From positions 26,536 through 90,535 of the forward strand of contig JAKBBK010000002.1 of the NCBI GenBank assembly GCA_021808525.1: a stretch of 64,000 nucleotides of DNA, in the 5' to 3' direction. The notes below the pieces were generated by a model that did no database searches, was not told the DNA's origin, and was given only the letters and a program-made list of their open reading frames with translations. Position numbers and translations under genes: made by a program. Every line of letters starts with the position of its first letter. Position 1 is the first letter of the stretch. Shown here piece after piece: positions 32,660 through 41,700 of the stretch. This DNA comes from Pseudomonadota bacterium. GTDB lineage: Bacteria; Pseudomonadota; Gammaproteobacteria; Burkholderiales; Burkholderiaceae_C.

Positions 32660-35134
32660 TCAGCCCCCGGTGGCCGTGCCGGCAGTCCGGCTCGCCGAGC
32701 CGAGCTGCTCCAGCATGTGCTCCAGAGCTTGGGGTCGGGCAAGCAGGAATCCCTGGAACCTGCGACAGCCGCTTTCCATGAGAATGCGCCATTGCGCCTC
32801 GTTCTCGACGCCTTCGGCGATGACTCGCAATCCGAGCTTGTCCGCCAGGTCGATGATGGCCACGACAATCGCGCGGGTCTGCCCGTCCGTCTCCAGCGCG
32901 CGCACGAAGGCCTGGTCGATCTTGATCTCGTCGAAGGGGAAATGCCGCAGATACGCCAGGGAGGAAAAACCCGTCCCGAAGTCATCCAGGGATAGCTGAA
33001 AACCCATTTGCTTGAGCAGGCCCATGCGGCGAACCGTGTGCTCCGAGTTGCTGAGCAACATGCCCTCCGTGAGTTCAAGCTTGATCGACTCGGCCCTGGC
33101 GCCGGTGTCCTGCAGGATCTGCGACACCCTGGGCAGGAAGTCCTCGCGGTGGAACTCGCTCGCCGTGACGTTGACCGACAGCGGGGGCCATGGGTGCGCG
33201 GCGGGGCCTTCGCGGGGCATCGACCGAAGGTCCAGGCAGGCGCGGCGCAGCACCCAGCGGCCCACGGCGTCCATCTGGCCGCATTGTTCGGCCAGATCCA
33301 GGAAGGAGCCGGGCCCCAGCAGCCCCTGCTCGGGATGTTGCCAGCGCAGCAGAGCCTCGGCGCCGATCACCCGGCGCTCGTGGTCGAACTGCAATTGGTA
33401 ATGCAGGCGGAACTGCTCGGCCCCGATGGCTTCGCGCAGCGCGCTTTCCGTGGCATGGCGCCGCACCACGGCATCGAGCATCCAGGCCTCGAACACCCCG
33501 ATGGCCCGCGCGGAGTCCTGACGGGCATGGCGGGCGGCGATCGCCGCCCTTCGTACCAGTTCGTGCGCGTCGGTCTCCGAGCCCCGGAACACAACCATGC
33601 CCAGCGTGGTGCGAACGGGCACCAGCTGGCCGGCGACGAGTTGGGGATGAGCGATCGCCGCCTGCAGCGCGACCGCCTGCTCGAGTGCCTGCTCGCGTGC
33701 GTGTTCGATCGTCTGTTCGAGCACCTGATCCACGCCGGCCCCAGCTCCAGGCCGCAGCGGCAGCAAGACACCGAAGCGTGCGTTCTCGATGCGCGCGGGA
33801 GCGCCCCGCGCATCGGTGCAGGCGCGCAGGCGTCGCGCGAACCCACGCAGGAATTCGTCGCCCGCCGAGCGCCCATGGCCCTCGTTGATGGAACCCAGGC
33901 CCTCGAGCTCCAGCAGCGCCACGCAGGCGAAGCCTCCCTGGGCGGCGCTGAGTTCGCCCTCGCGCGCCACGGCCTCCTCGAAGGCCCGGGCGTTGTACAG
34001 CTCCGTCAAGGCATCATGGCGTCGCAGGTGCTCGATGGCGTGCTGCTGCTGCTCGCGCTCGGACAGGTCGATGCCGATCATCAGATGGTTCGGCTCGCTG
34101 TCCATGTCCACATGCACTTGGCGCAAGGACACCAGCAGGGGGAAGCTCATGCCGTCGGAGCGCAGTCCCCGGGTGCGCAGCGCCGGCGCGGCGTGGTTCG
34201 GGTCGCAGCCTCCCTGCATCTGCCCGGCCACGGCGGCGCGCTGCCCGGCGTCGAGCAATCCCAGCAATTCGGTCCCCTCCAGCTCGCTGGCCTGCGAGTA
34301 GCCGAAGGCTTCCAGGAAAGCGGAGTTCACCGTGTGCAGCTTGCCGCGCCGGATCAGCGCGACACAGGCAGGTGCCTGCTCGAACATCGTGCGGAAAAGG
34401 CGCTCGCTTTGCAGGACCGCCAGCTCCAGTTGCTTGCGCTGGGTGATGTCGGCGATCATCACCGCGAAACTGCCGCGTCTCGGCGAGAACACCCGCACGT
34501 GGTACCAGCGGCCGAGCTCGGAGGAATAGTTCTCCAGCTCCCGGGCAGGCGCGCCCAGGGCCACCTCGCCGAAGGCCTGGATCCAGAAGGGCTCCGTGCC
34601 GGGAAGCAGTTCCAGCACGCGGCGCCCCACCAGGTCCCGCGCACGAAGCCCGGTCAGCGCCTCGTAGGCGGGGTTGACCTGGACGAAGCGGTAGTCCACG
34701 GGAGCGCCCTGCTCGTCGGTGAGGATTTCGTGCAGGGCAAAGCCGGTGGTCATGTTCTCGAACAACAGGTTCGGATCGACCAGCGGCGCCTCCTGCGCCG
34801 CGGGCTGCGCTGCACTGCGCAGTCGAGCCAGCCAGGCGCCGTTGGTGTTGCGCTCGAGCAGCTCCAAAAGCACCGTGCGACCGCAGGGAGCCAGGACATC
34901 GGGGCGCAGGGCCAGCAGCAGGGCCTGCCCGGGGCCGTCCGCCGGATCCTGCGCCAGGGCATGCCGCAGGGCCGCGCGCGAAGCCTCGTCCAAGCGATCA
35001 TGCAGCCACATGGGGCCGAACTCGAGCGCCTCGGCGTCCAGCAGCAAAAGCGAACGCGCCTCGCGACTGGCGAAGGCCAGAGCCAGGCCCGGCTCGAGCA
35101 CGACCATCGCGGAAGGCGCCAGATCCTCGCGCAT
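32660..35134 (-). CDS. PAS-PAS-GGDEF(degenerate)-EAL phosphodiesterase
   Basis: An 824-residue soluble protein. It has a PAS-like N-terminus, two PAS domains (about 120-235 and 245-365), a GGDEF-type domain (about 375-540) and an EAL domain (about 565-810). The GGDEF motif is replaced by ENARF near residue 450, so the cyclase is inactive and may only bind GTP. The phosphodiesterase looks active: EAL at 593-595 within GAEALLRWQHP, VNVTA, KLELTEGM, SLDDFGTGFSSL, IKIDQAF and AEGVE are all present. The predicted role is breakdown of cyclic-di-GMP under PAS control. It converges on the MFS gene with an 8-base gap. Confidence 0.9.
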   Translation of the reverse strand: MREDLAPSAMVVLEPGLALAFASREARSLLLLDAEALEFGPMWLHDRLDEASRAALRHALAQDPADGPGQALLLALRPDVLAPCGRTVLLELLERNTNGAWLARLRSAAQPAAQEAPLVDPNLLFENMTTGFALHEILTDEQGAPVDYRFVQVNPAYEALTGLRARDLVGRRVLELLPGTEPFWIQAFGEVALGAPARELENYSSELGRWYHVRVFSPRRGSFAVMIADITQRKQLELAVLQSERLFRTMFEQAPACVALIRRGKLHTVNSAFLEAFGYSQASELEGTELLGLLDAGQRAAVAGQMQGGCDPNHAAPALRTRGLRSDGMSFPLLVSLRQVHVDMDSEPNHLMIGIDLSEREQQQHAIEHLRRHDALTELYNARAFEEAVAREGELSAAQGGFACVALLELEGLGSINEGHGRSAGDEFLRGFARRLRACTDARGAPARIENARFGVLLPLRPGAGAGVDQVLEQTIEHAREQALEQAVALQAAIAHPQLVAGQLVPVRTTLGMVVFRGSETDAHELVRRAAIAARHARQDSARAIGVFEAWMLDAVVRRHATESALREAIGAEQFRLHYQLQFDHERRVIGAEALLRWQHPEQGLLGPGSFLDLAEQCGQMDAVGRWVLRRACLDLRSMPREGPAAHPWPPLSVNVTASEFHREDFLPRVSQILQDTGARAESIKLELTEGMLLSNSEHTVRRMGLLKQMGFQLSLDDFGTGFSSLAYLRHFPFDEIKIDQAFVRALETDGQTRAIVVAIIDLADKLGLRVIAEGVENEAQWRILMESGCRRFQGFLLARPQALEHMLEQLGSASRTAGTATGG

Positions 35135-35207
35135 GCCTGTTCTCCACCGTCAGCGCCCACGATGCGCCTGGTGCGGGAAATTGTGCCCGAGGGGCACGCG
35201 CAGGGCG

Positions 35208-35225
35208 TCCCGGGCTTTCCCGGGA
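35208..35225 (-). terminator. Hairpin downstream of the lipoprotein hydrolase
   Basis: TCCCGGG (35208-35214) pairs with CCCGGGA (35219-35225) around CTTT. It lies 66 bases downstream of the hydrolase stop (35291) in its transcription direction and before the PAS-GGDEF-EAL gene. Confidence 0.45.
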
Positions 35226-35290
35226 GGCATTCGCCTTCGGCTTGCATCCTGCCCCAGGCGCTTGCGCCGGCTGAAACGCGGGCGTGGGAA

Positions 35291-36916
35291 TCAGAACTGG
35301 TCGAACAGGCTTCGTGCCTCCACCGTGCAATAGGGACGCTCGTCGGTGTGATAGGCCTCCAGGCCCAGCGCCGGTCCCAGCGCCGAATCCACGGCCGCCT
35401 GGTAACCGGTGAAGGCGGCCTGGACCTGCGAGGCCATGGCCTGCATCGCGCTGTCCACCGCCGGGCTCAAGCCGTATTGCACGTAGGTTCCGGCGCTGCC
35501 GGAGCTGGTGTCCAGGTCGAGGGTGACGAAGCGCAGGGAAGGATCGCTGGCTTCCTTGCCGCGCAGCATCGCGGTCATCAGTCCGGCCCCCTGGTTCCAC
35601 AGCACTTCGGGGTCGCCGTGTCCTCCGCACAGCAGAAGCGGCATGCTGGGTGTGTAGTTGCGCAGGTCATTGGCCTTCAGATCCTGGCGCAGCAGCAACT
35701 GCGGATCGGCCGCGACGGCCGGCGGAGTGCCCGCCAGGTCGGGTGCCGAGCCGTCGACCGGAGCCCCGCCATCCGGGTGGGCGTCGACATCGGCCACATA
35801 GGCGGCACGGAACGCCGTGCCGACCAGGTAGTCGGAGGCATCGAACCCGGCGCCATACAAGGGCGCCCCCTCGGGCAGCGAGGCCAGGGAGGGATAGGCC
35901 GAGGTGGAGAAGCCGGGCGCTCCGGGCGCCGCTGCCTGCGACTGGAACAAGGCGCTGGCCGGGATGTCGCCATTCGCCACCAGGCTCGCGAAGCCGCTGA
36001 AATCGGTAGTGCCCGGGAACAGCGTGTCGGCCTTCGGATAGCGGCTGCTGAACAGTTGCGAGGGGTCGATCGAGCCATGCCGGAGATGGGCGTAGGAATT
36101 CGCGAGCAACGGAAGGTAGGCCGTGCCGCCGACGTTCGGGTGGCCCAGGAAGATCTCGTCCCCCAGAGCCAGCATGGCATAGGGCCCGGACATCGCCGCG
36201 CCGGCCGTGGCCGGGCGACCCTGGGCATCGAGCGCCTGCAGCGTCGCCATGGACACGTACCCGCCCTCGGAGTATCCGGTGACGAACAGCTTGCCGTTGT
36301 CGCTGACCGGGCTTCCCGGCTGCAGCAGCAACTGGCGCGCGGCGCTCAGGCTGTCGAGCATGTCCTGGGACTGTTGCGCTTCATTCAGGTAGGGGTGGTA
36401 GGGCAGGGTGGACACGTCGTAGCCGGCGTAGTTCGGAGCCACCACGATGTAGCCATGCGCGGCGAAGATCAGCGCGACCCGGGTGGAGCTTGCATAGGCC
36501 GGATTCGTCGGGTCGTTGATCGCCGACATGTCCTCGGCGCGGTCGATGGCGGTGCCATGGGCATAGACCACGATGGGCCGCGGGCCCTGGCACTGCGTGC
36601 CCGCTCCGGTCGGCAGCATCAGCGCGCCCGAGGCGTCGGTGGTTTCGCCCTCGCCGCCCACCGTGGCGTAGACGAACTTGTCCACCTGAACGCCGCACTG
36701 CGGCGCGCCGATGAGTTGCTGCGCCGCCGTCTGCCCTGCGTAGCGCGTGGCAAGCAGGCTCTGCAACTGGCTGGTCGACAGCGCGGCCACGGCGTGGCTC
36801 GACATCAGCGTGTCGGTGCTTCCGCTCTCCGGCGACGAGGACCCGCCGCCGCAGCCGGCGAGCAGCGCCGCCGCGGCGATCGCGGTGAGCAGGGATTTGT
36901 GGGGCAGGCTAGGCAC
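35291..36916 (-). CDS. Lipoprotein alpha/beta hydrolase (secretory lipase-like)
   Basis: A 541-residue exported protein. I chose the GTG at 36916, because GGAGGAG stands 8 bases before it and a lipoprotein signal peptide follows at once (hydrophobic core, then LLAGCGGGSS). The body is an alpha/beta hydrolase: VVYAHGTA, FVTGYSEGGYVS with the nucleophile Ser, and LLCGGHGDPEVLW near the expected acid/His region. It resembles secretory lipases and esterases of about 400-550 residues that act on lipids or polyesters at the surface. It is divergent from the AraC-type regulator at 37150 with 233 bases between. Confidence 0.8.
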   Translation of the reverse strand: MPSLPHKSLLTAIAAAALLAGCGGGSSSPESGSTDTLMSSHAVAALSTSQLQSLLATRYAGQTAAQQLIGAPQCGVQVDKFVYATVGGEGETTDASGALMLPTGAGTQCQGPRPIVVYAHGTAIDRAEDMSAINDPTNPAYASSTRVALIFAAHGYIVVAPNYAGYDVSTLPYHPYLNEAQQSQDMLDSLSAARQLLLQPGSPVSDNGKLFVTGYSEGGYVSMATLQALDAQGRPATAGAAMSGPYAMLALGDEIFLGHPNVGGTAYLPLLANSYAHLRHGSIDPSQLFSSRYPKADTLFPGTTDFSGFASLVANGDIPASALFQSQAAAPGAPGFSTSAYPSLASLPEGAPLYGAGFDASDYLVGTAFRAAYVADVDAHPDGGAPVDGSAPDLAGTPPAVAADPQLLLRQDLKANDLRNYTPSMPLLLCGGHGDPEVLWNQGAGLMTAMLRGKEASDPSLRFVTLDLDTSSGSAGTYVQYGLSPAVDSAMQAMASQVQAAFTGYQAAVDSALGPALGLEAYHTDERPYCTVEARSLFDQF

Positions 36917-37149
36917 GATGCAATCTCCTCCTGGATCGGAAAGGTCCAGTCTAGGCAGGCAAGGATGCCGCGAGGCGTGCCGGAACCGCCAATCATCAAG
37001 CTGATTTCGCCAGGCAGCAATAGGCCATGCGCCACGCGGGCCTCCAAGATGTTTCCTCGTCGCAGGAGCTTCACCGGATACCATCGCGAAGCACGGAACG
37101 GGCGATTCTCGCCACGATACAAGCCGTTTTCGCCAACTCGGGGGTCCCG

Positions 37150-38181
37150 ATGTCCGCACGCATCGATCTGCTGTACAGCCCAGGCTGCCTGGTAGGTTCC
37201 CTGTTCGGAGTGATCGACGTGCTGCGCATGTCCAATCGCATGTGGCGCATGCACCATCCCCGCAAGCGCGGCGCTCCGCTGAGCTGGCGGGTCATCGATG
37301 CCCAGGGCCGCGAGCTGCCCCTGCCCGAGTGGTGGGAGGCCTCCGATCGCCCGCCGCCCGTGGCGCCTCGCCTGCCTCCCCAGCGCACGGCCCTGGTCGT
37401 GCCCGGTGTCGACATGCGCAACGTTCCCCATCTGGTCCAGATGCTCAGGGATTCGGGCGATGTCATCCGGCTCATCCAGGAGCACAGGCGCGCGGGAGGG
37501 GCGCTGGCGTCGCTGTACAACGGCTCGGTCCTGCTGGCGCAAGCCGGGGTTCTGGACCGTCGGGAGGCCACGGTGGCCTGGCTGATCGCCGGATGGTTCG
37601 CCCGCAGCTACCCCGGGGTCGGACTGCGCATGGACGCCCCGGTGATCGTGGACCACGACATCTTCAGCGCGGGCGCGATGAGCGCGCACACCGAACTGGC
37701 CCTGGCCCTGGTACGGCATTTCGCGGGAGAGGAGCTGGCGCAGATCGGCGCCAACGCCCTGGTCTACGAGGCCACACGGTATCGGCAATCGGGAATCCAT
37801 CTGTCCGGCGTGCATTCGGTGACCCGGGACAGCGTGGTCTACAAGGCCAGGCAGTGGATCGAGCACCATGCGCACGAGCCCTATGACCTGGACGCGCTGG
37901 CCGAGGTCGCCTCGGTCAGCACGCGCACGCTGCTGCGGCATTTCCGGGAGGTGGTGGGAATGAGTCCGCTGCGCTACCTGCAGAAGTTGCGGGTCGAGCG
38001 CGCCAGGCAGTTGCTGGAGGTCACCATGATGGACCTGGACAGCATCATGGAACATTGCGGTTATCGGGACGGAAGTGCCTTCCGGCGCCTGTTCCAGCGC
38101 GAGACCGGCTTGTCCCCTTCCCAGTACCGGGCTCGCTATGCGGTGCGGGCATCGCGGCGCTGGTGGCGCATCGACCCCTGA
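37150..38181 (+). CDS. GlxA-like AraC-family regulator with DJ-1/PfpI sensor
   Basis: A 343-residue regulator. The N-terminal 185 residues resemble the DJ-1/PfpI (class I glutamine-amidotransferase-like) domain of GlxA regulators (LLYSPGCLVGSLFGVIDVLRM at the start, GGALASLYNGSVLLAQAGVLDRREATVAWL around the nucleophile-elbow position, where Asn-Gly-Ser replaces the usual Cys). The C-terminal 100 residues contain the double helix-turn-helix of AraC (LDALAEVASVSTRTLLRHFREVVGMSPLRYL). GlxA-type regulators often control amine, arginine or other nitrogen-compound catabolism. It is followed by an amino-acid ABC importer, its likely target. Confidence 0.85.
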   Translation: MSARIDLLYSPGCLVGSLFGVIDVLRMSNRMWRMHHPRKRGAPLSWRVIDAQGRELPLPEWWEASDRPPPVAPRLPPQRTALVVPGVDMRNVPHLVQMLRDSGDVIRLIQEHRRAGGALASLYNGSVLLAQAGVLDRREATVAWLIAGWFARSYPGVGLRMDAPVIVDHDIFSAGAMSAHTELALALVRHFAGEELAQIGANALVYEATRYRQSGIHLSGVHSVTRDSVVYKARQWIEHHAHEPYDLDALAEVASVSTRTLLRHFREVVGMSPLRYLQKLRVERARQLLEVTMMDLDSIMEHCGYRDGSAFRRLFQRETGLSPSQYRARYAVRASRRWWRIDP

Positions 38182-38293
38182 GGCCGCGGGGACGCGCCGA
38201 GCTCGGTGAGGGCTCGGTGAAAGGCAGGCTGCCGGCTGCACCCTTGCGCCTGATCGATGCGTGTCGCTTCGACAAGCCCGGTACACACGCCTA

Positions 38294-38326
38294 TTGACAA
38301 GGGATTCGGTTGCGAATCAACATACT
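38294..38326 (+). promoter_or_regulatory. Promoter with internal operator for the amino-acid importer
   Basis: TTGACA at 38294-38299 is a perfect -35 box. CATACT at 38321-38326 is a possible -10 box at a wider spacing (21 bases) than ideal. Between them GATTCG (38303-38308) and CGAATC (38313-38318) form an inverted repeat around GTTG, well placed for a repressor or activator that adjusts the spacing. It lies 76 bases before the importer's first gene. Confidence 0.5.
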
Positions 38327-38401
38327 TCAGAATGCAACCAAAAATCGGCCTCGGCGCGAGGCGTCACGGGCCCTTCGATGACCTTCTCATGGAGCCATGA
38401 A

Positions 38402-39223
38402 TTGAAACTCTCTTCCCTGATCCAAGGCCTGGCCCTCGGGCTTGTGCTCACCGCCGGTGTCAGCGTGGCCGCGCAGGCCGGTGAACTCGACACCATCAAG
38501 CACCGCGGCACCCTGATCGTCGGCGTGAAGGCGGACTACCCTCCCTTCGGGTTCCGCGCGCCGGACGGCAGCATCCAGGGCATCGAGCCCTCGCTGGCCG
38601 CCCAGGCCGCCAGGAAGCTCGGGGTCAAGGTTGAATATGTGCCGGTGACGGCTTCCAACCGCATGCAGTTCCTGGAGCAGGGCAAGATCGACCTGCTGAT
38701 CGCCACCATGAACGTGACCCCCGAGCGTGCCAAGGACGTGTGGTTCGTCGAGCCCTACTACTACGCCTCGGGCTACAACGTGATGCTGTCCGACAAGGTC
38801 AAGGCGCACCAGTGGTCCGACCTCAAGGGGCAGTCGGTCTGCGGCATCCAGGGCACCTACTACAACAAGGATTCCGAGCAGAAGTACGGCGTGCACATCG
38901 TCGCGTTCACGGGAACCGCGGAGGCCCTCACGGCGCTCAAGCAGGGCCGTTGCATCGGCTTCATCTTCGACAACACCTTCATCCAGGGCAAGCTGCTGGA
39001 CAAGGATTGGAGCGGCTACGACATGCCCCTGGAGACCCTGGATGCGAAGCCCTGGGGCATGGCCACGCGCCTCGGGGACAAGGATTTCCACGACTTCATG
39101 AACCAGATGTCGCTCGACTGGGCGAAGACCGGCGAGGTGCTGAAGCTCGAGACCCAGTTCGGCATCACCCAGCATTCCGCCTATGTGGAGAAACTGCACG
39201 AGCAGTACAAGAGCGCGAAGTAA
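38402..39223 (+). CDS. Periplasmic amino-acid-binding protein of an ABC importer
   Basis: A 273-residue SBP_bac_3-family protein. Reading from the TTG at 38402 gives an ideal signal peptide (KLSSLIQGLALGLVLTAG...AAQA), with GGAG 8 bases before it; an ATG at 38378 in the same frame would add eight residues before the basic region. Family blocks are LIVGVKADYPPFGF, the Asn/Asp-rich ligand strand, DLLIATMNVTPERAKDVWFVEPYY and GIQGTYYNKDSEQKYG. It captures a polar amino acid and delivers it to the permeases encoded next. It is the first gene of the importer operon. Confidence 0.9.
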   Translation: MKLSSLIQGLALGLVLTAGVSVAAQAGELDTIKHRGTLIVGVKADYPPFGFRAPDGSIQGIEPSLAAQAARKLGVKVEYVPVTASNRMQFLEQGKIDLLIATMNVTPERAKDVWFVEPYYYASGYNVMLSDKVKAHQWSDLKGQSVCGIQGTYYNKDSEQKYGVHIVAFTGTAEALTALKQGRCIGFIFDNTFIQGKLLDKDWSGYDMPLETLDAKPWGMATRLGDKDFHDFMNQMSLDWAKTGEVLKLETQFGITQHSAYVEKLHEQYKSAK

Positions 39224-39332
39224 GGCCGTCGGGTCCTGATCGCATGGCCACCCTCCGCCGTCCGCAGTCGGGGCATCCGCCCCCGCGGGCGGCGGCCACC
39301 CGACTCCCGGGGCTTGCCTGGGCGCACGCGTG

Positions 39333-40079
39333 ATGAACGAGATCGTCGCCTGGTTCCGCCATCTGTCCCAGACCAGCGGAATCAACCTCACCATCGTCTA
39401 CGACCCCTTCGACCGCGCCAGGTTCCTGCGCGGCTTCCTGGTGACCGCGGAGCTCTCGGTGGTCTGCGTGCTCGGCTCGGTGATCGTGGGGGTCGTGGGC
39501 GCCTGGCTCCAGGGCTCGAGGATGGTCTGGACCCGGCGCATCGTGCAGGGCTACATCCAGCTGTTCCGGAACACGCCCCCGCTGGTGCAGATGTATTTCT
39601 TCTATTTCGGCGTGAGCAACCTGCTGCCCAAGACCACCAACGCCATCGGGCTGCCGCAGCCCCTGGTCAGCGGCTTCATCTGGGCCTGTATCTCGCTGAC
39701 CTTCTTCGCCGGAGCCTTCAACGTGGAGATCTTCCGCGCGGGCATCGAGGCGGTTCCGTCGGCCACCATCGAGGCCGCCGAGGCGCTGGGATACACGCGC
39801 TTCCAGTCCTACCGGCACATCGTGCTTCCGCTGGCGCTGCGCGTGAGCCTGCCGGCCCTGAACAACAACCTGGTGAACCTGATCAAGACCACCACGCTGG
39901 CCTATGCGATCGCCGTGCCCGAGCTGCTGTATGCCTCGGCGCAGATCTGGTCGGACGAGTCCAACGTCACGGTGATGATGGTCGTGCTGCTGTTCGCCTA
40001 CGTGGCGCTGGTCGGGCTGCTGGTGTTCCTGATGCACAAGCTCGAGCACCGCCTGCGCCTGCCGGGCTATTCGCGATGA
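39333..40079 (+). CDS. Polar amino-acid ABC transporter permease (first)
   Basis: A 248-residue inner-membrane protein of the HisM/GlnP type. The EAA loop that contacts the ATPase reads [41 protein letters not shown] is characteristic of amino-acid importers. It ends in an ATGA overlap with the second permease. An alternative GTG lies one codon upstream of the chosen ATG. Confidence 0.92.
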   Translation: MNEIVAWFRHLSQTSGINLTIVYDPFDRARFLRGFLVTAELSVVCVLGSVIVGVVGAWLQGSRMVWTRRIVQGYIQLFRNTPPLVQMYFFYFGVSNLLPKTTNAIGLPQPLVSGFIWACISLTFFAGAFNVEIFRAGIEAVPSATIEAAEALGYTRFQSYRHIVLPLALRVSLPALNNNLVNLIKTTTLAYAIAVPELLYASAQIWSDESNVTVMMVVLLFAYVALVGLLVFLMHKLEHRLRLPGYSR

Positions 40080-40939
40080 ACATGCCGACGACACAGACCG
40101 GCAGGCCGTTGGCCGTGCTGGCGCCCCCCGCCGAAGCGCTCGCGAGGGCCGAGCCCTGGCAGGCGCCGAGGCTGCGCCTCTGGCATGGAGCCGCGCTGGT
40201 GCTGCTGGTGCTGATCGGCGGCGGCGTGGCCGATGCCGCGGCCACGCCGCAACAGGCCGGGGTGCTGGCCGTTCTGGTGCGCTGGACTCCGCTGCTGCTC
40301 CGGGGCTTCGGCTTCAACATCCTGATCAGCTTTCTTTCCATGGGCCTGGGCACGCTGCTGGGCGTGGCGCTGGGCCTGGGCCTGATCTCGCAGACCCACG
40401 GGACCCGGCGCCTGGCCTGGGTGCTGACCCAGTTCTTCCGCAATGCGCCCTGGCTGGTGCTGCTGTTCTTCGCCATTTTCCTGATCCCCTTCCAGCTGCG
40501 CGTGGGCGGGCTGACCATTCCCCTGCCGGGCTGGTTCAAGGCCGTGGTCGGGCTGAGCCTGCCGGTGATGGCCAACGTGGCGGAGATCCTGCGCGGGGCC
40601 GTGTCCTCGATTCCGTCGGGGCAGTGGGAGGCGGCCGAATCCCTGGCCTTCAGCCGCCGGCAGCAGTTGTGGCTGGTCATCCTGCCCCAGTGCGTCAAGC
40701 GCATGCTGCCGCCGTGGATGAACCTGTATTCGATTCTCACCACCTCCACCGTGCTCGCGTCCATCGTCGGGGTCAACGAGGTCATGACCCTGGCGTCGCA
40801 GGTCACGGCCGCCGAGGGCGGGCGCACCGACATCCTGGCCCCCTTGTACGGCTACATCATGTTGTGGTTCTTCGCGTACTGCTATCCCATCGCCCGCTAC
40901 ACCGTCCGTCTCGAGCGCCGCTTCGCGGTGAAGATCTGA
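40076..40939 (+). CDS. Polar amino-acid ABC transporter permease (second)
   Basis: A 287-residue paralogue of the previous permease. It has an extra N-terminal helix after a 35-residue cytoplasmic leader, the [14 protein letters not shown] signature and the EAA loop [29 protein letters not shown]. With the first permease it should form the heterodimeric channel. It overlaps the preceding gene by 4 bases and the ATPase begins 11 bases later. Confidence 0.92.
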   Translation: MNMPTTQTGRPLAVLAPPAEALARAEPWQAPRLRLWHGAALVLLVLIGGGVADAAATPQQAGVLAVLVRWTPLLLRGFGFNILISFLSMGLGTLLGVALGLGLISQTHGTRRLAWVLTQFFRNAPWLVLLFFAIFLIPFQLRVGGLTIPLPGWFKAVVGLSLPVMANVAEILRGAVSSIPSGQWEAAESLAFSRRQQLWLVILPQCVKRMLPPWMNLYSILTTSTVLASIVGVNEVMTLASQVTAAEGGRTDILAPLYGYIMLWFFAYCYPIARYTVRLERRFAVKI

Positions 40940-40950
40940 GCTGCCCATCC

Positions 40951-41694
40951 ATGACCATCTCCGGTGAAGTCGCCGTCGTCATCCAGGACCTGCGCAAATC
41001 CTATGGCGACACCGAAGTCCTCAAGGGCGTGTCGCTCACGGTGAAAAAGGGGGAGGTGGTCTGCATCATCGGGCCCTCGGGCTCCGGCAAGTCCACCCTG
41101 ATCCGCTGCATCAACGCACTGACTCCCTTCGACAGCGGGTCGATCCGCGTGTTCGACATCGACGTGCATGACCCGCGCCTGGACAAGCTCGCCCTGCGCC
41201 GGCGCGTGGGCATGGTGTTCCAGCAGTACAACCTGTTCCCCCATCGAACGGCGCTGCAGAACGTGATGATGGCCCCCGTCCACGTGCTGGGCCAGGATCG
41301 TCGGCAGGTCGAGCAAAGGGCCTTCGCGCTGCTGAAGAAGGTTCGCCTGTCCGGTCGCGAGCATGCCTTCCCCGGGGAGATGTCCGGAGGGCAGCAGCAG
41401 CGCGTGGCCATCGCGCGTTCGCTGGCCATGAACCCCGACGTCATGCTGTTCGACGAGGTGACGGCGGCGCTGGATCCGGAGACCGTGGGCGAGGTGCTGC
41501 TGACCATCAAGGAACTGGCGGCCGAGGGCATGACCTGCATCCTGGTCACCCATGAGATGGGCTTCGCCCGGGAAGTGGCGGACCACGTGTACTTCACGGA
41601 CCGCGGCGTGATCGTCGAGCATGGCCCGCCCTCGGAATTGTTCGGCGCGCCCAAGGACCCGCGGACCCGGGAGTTTCTCGGCAAGGTGATGTAG
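40951..41694 (+). CDS. Polar amino-acid ABC transporter ATP-binding protein
   Basis: A 247-residue ATPase of the GlnQ/HisP family. Walker A is GPSGSGKS, the Q-loop FQQYNLFPH, the ABC signature MSGGQQQR, Walker [15 protein letters not shown], and the H-loop THEMG. It is the last gene of the importer operon (binding protein, two permeases, ATPase). A dehydrogenase gene on the other strand ends 6 bases away. Confidence 0.95.
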   Translation: MTISGEVAVVIQDLRKSYGDTEVLKGVSLTVKKGEVVCIIGPSGSGKSTLIRCINALTPFDSGSIRVFDIDVHDPRLDKLALRRRVGMVFQQYNLFPHRTALQNVMMAPVHVLGQDRRQVEQRAFALLKKVRLSGREHAFPGEMSGGQQQRVAIARSLAMNPDVMLFDEVTAALDPETVGEVLLTIKELAAEGMTCILVTHEMGFAREVADHVYFTDRGVIVEHGPPSELFGAPKDPRTREFLGKVM

Positions 41695-41700
41695 CGGGCC

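Noticed and set aside
33008-37195. Very long open frame (about 1400 codons) on the plus strand opposite the EAL and lipase genes
   Set aside because: It is antisense to two well-supported genes; in GC-rich DNA the complementary frame stays open by codon bias. Its composition is not protein-like.
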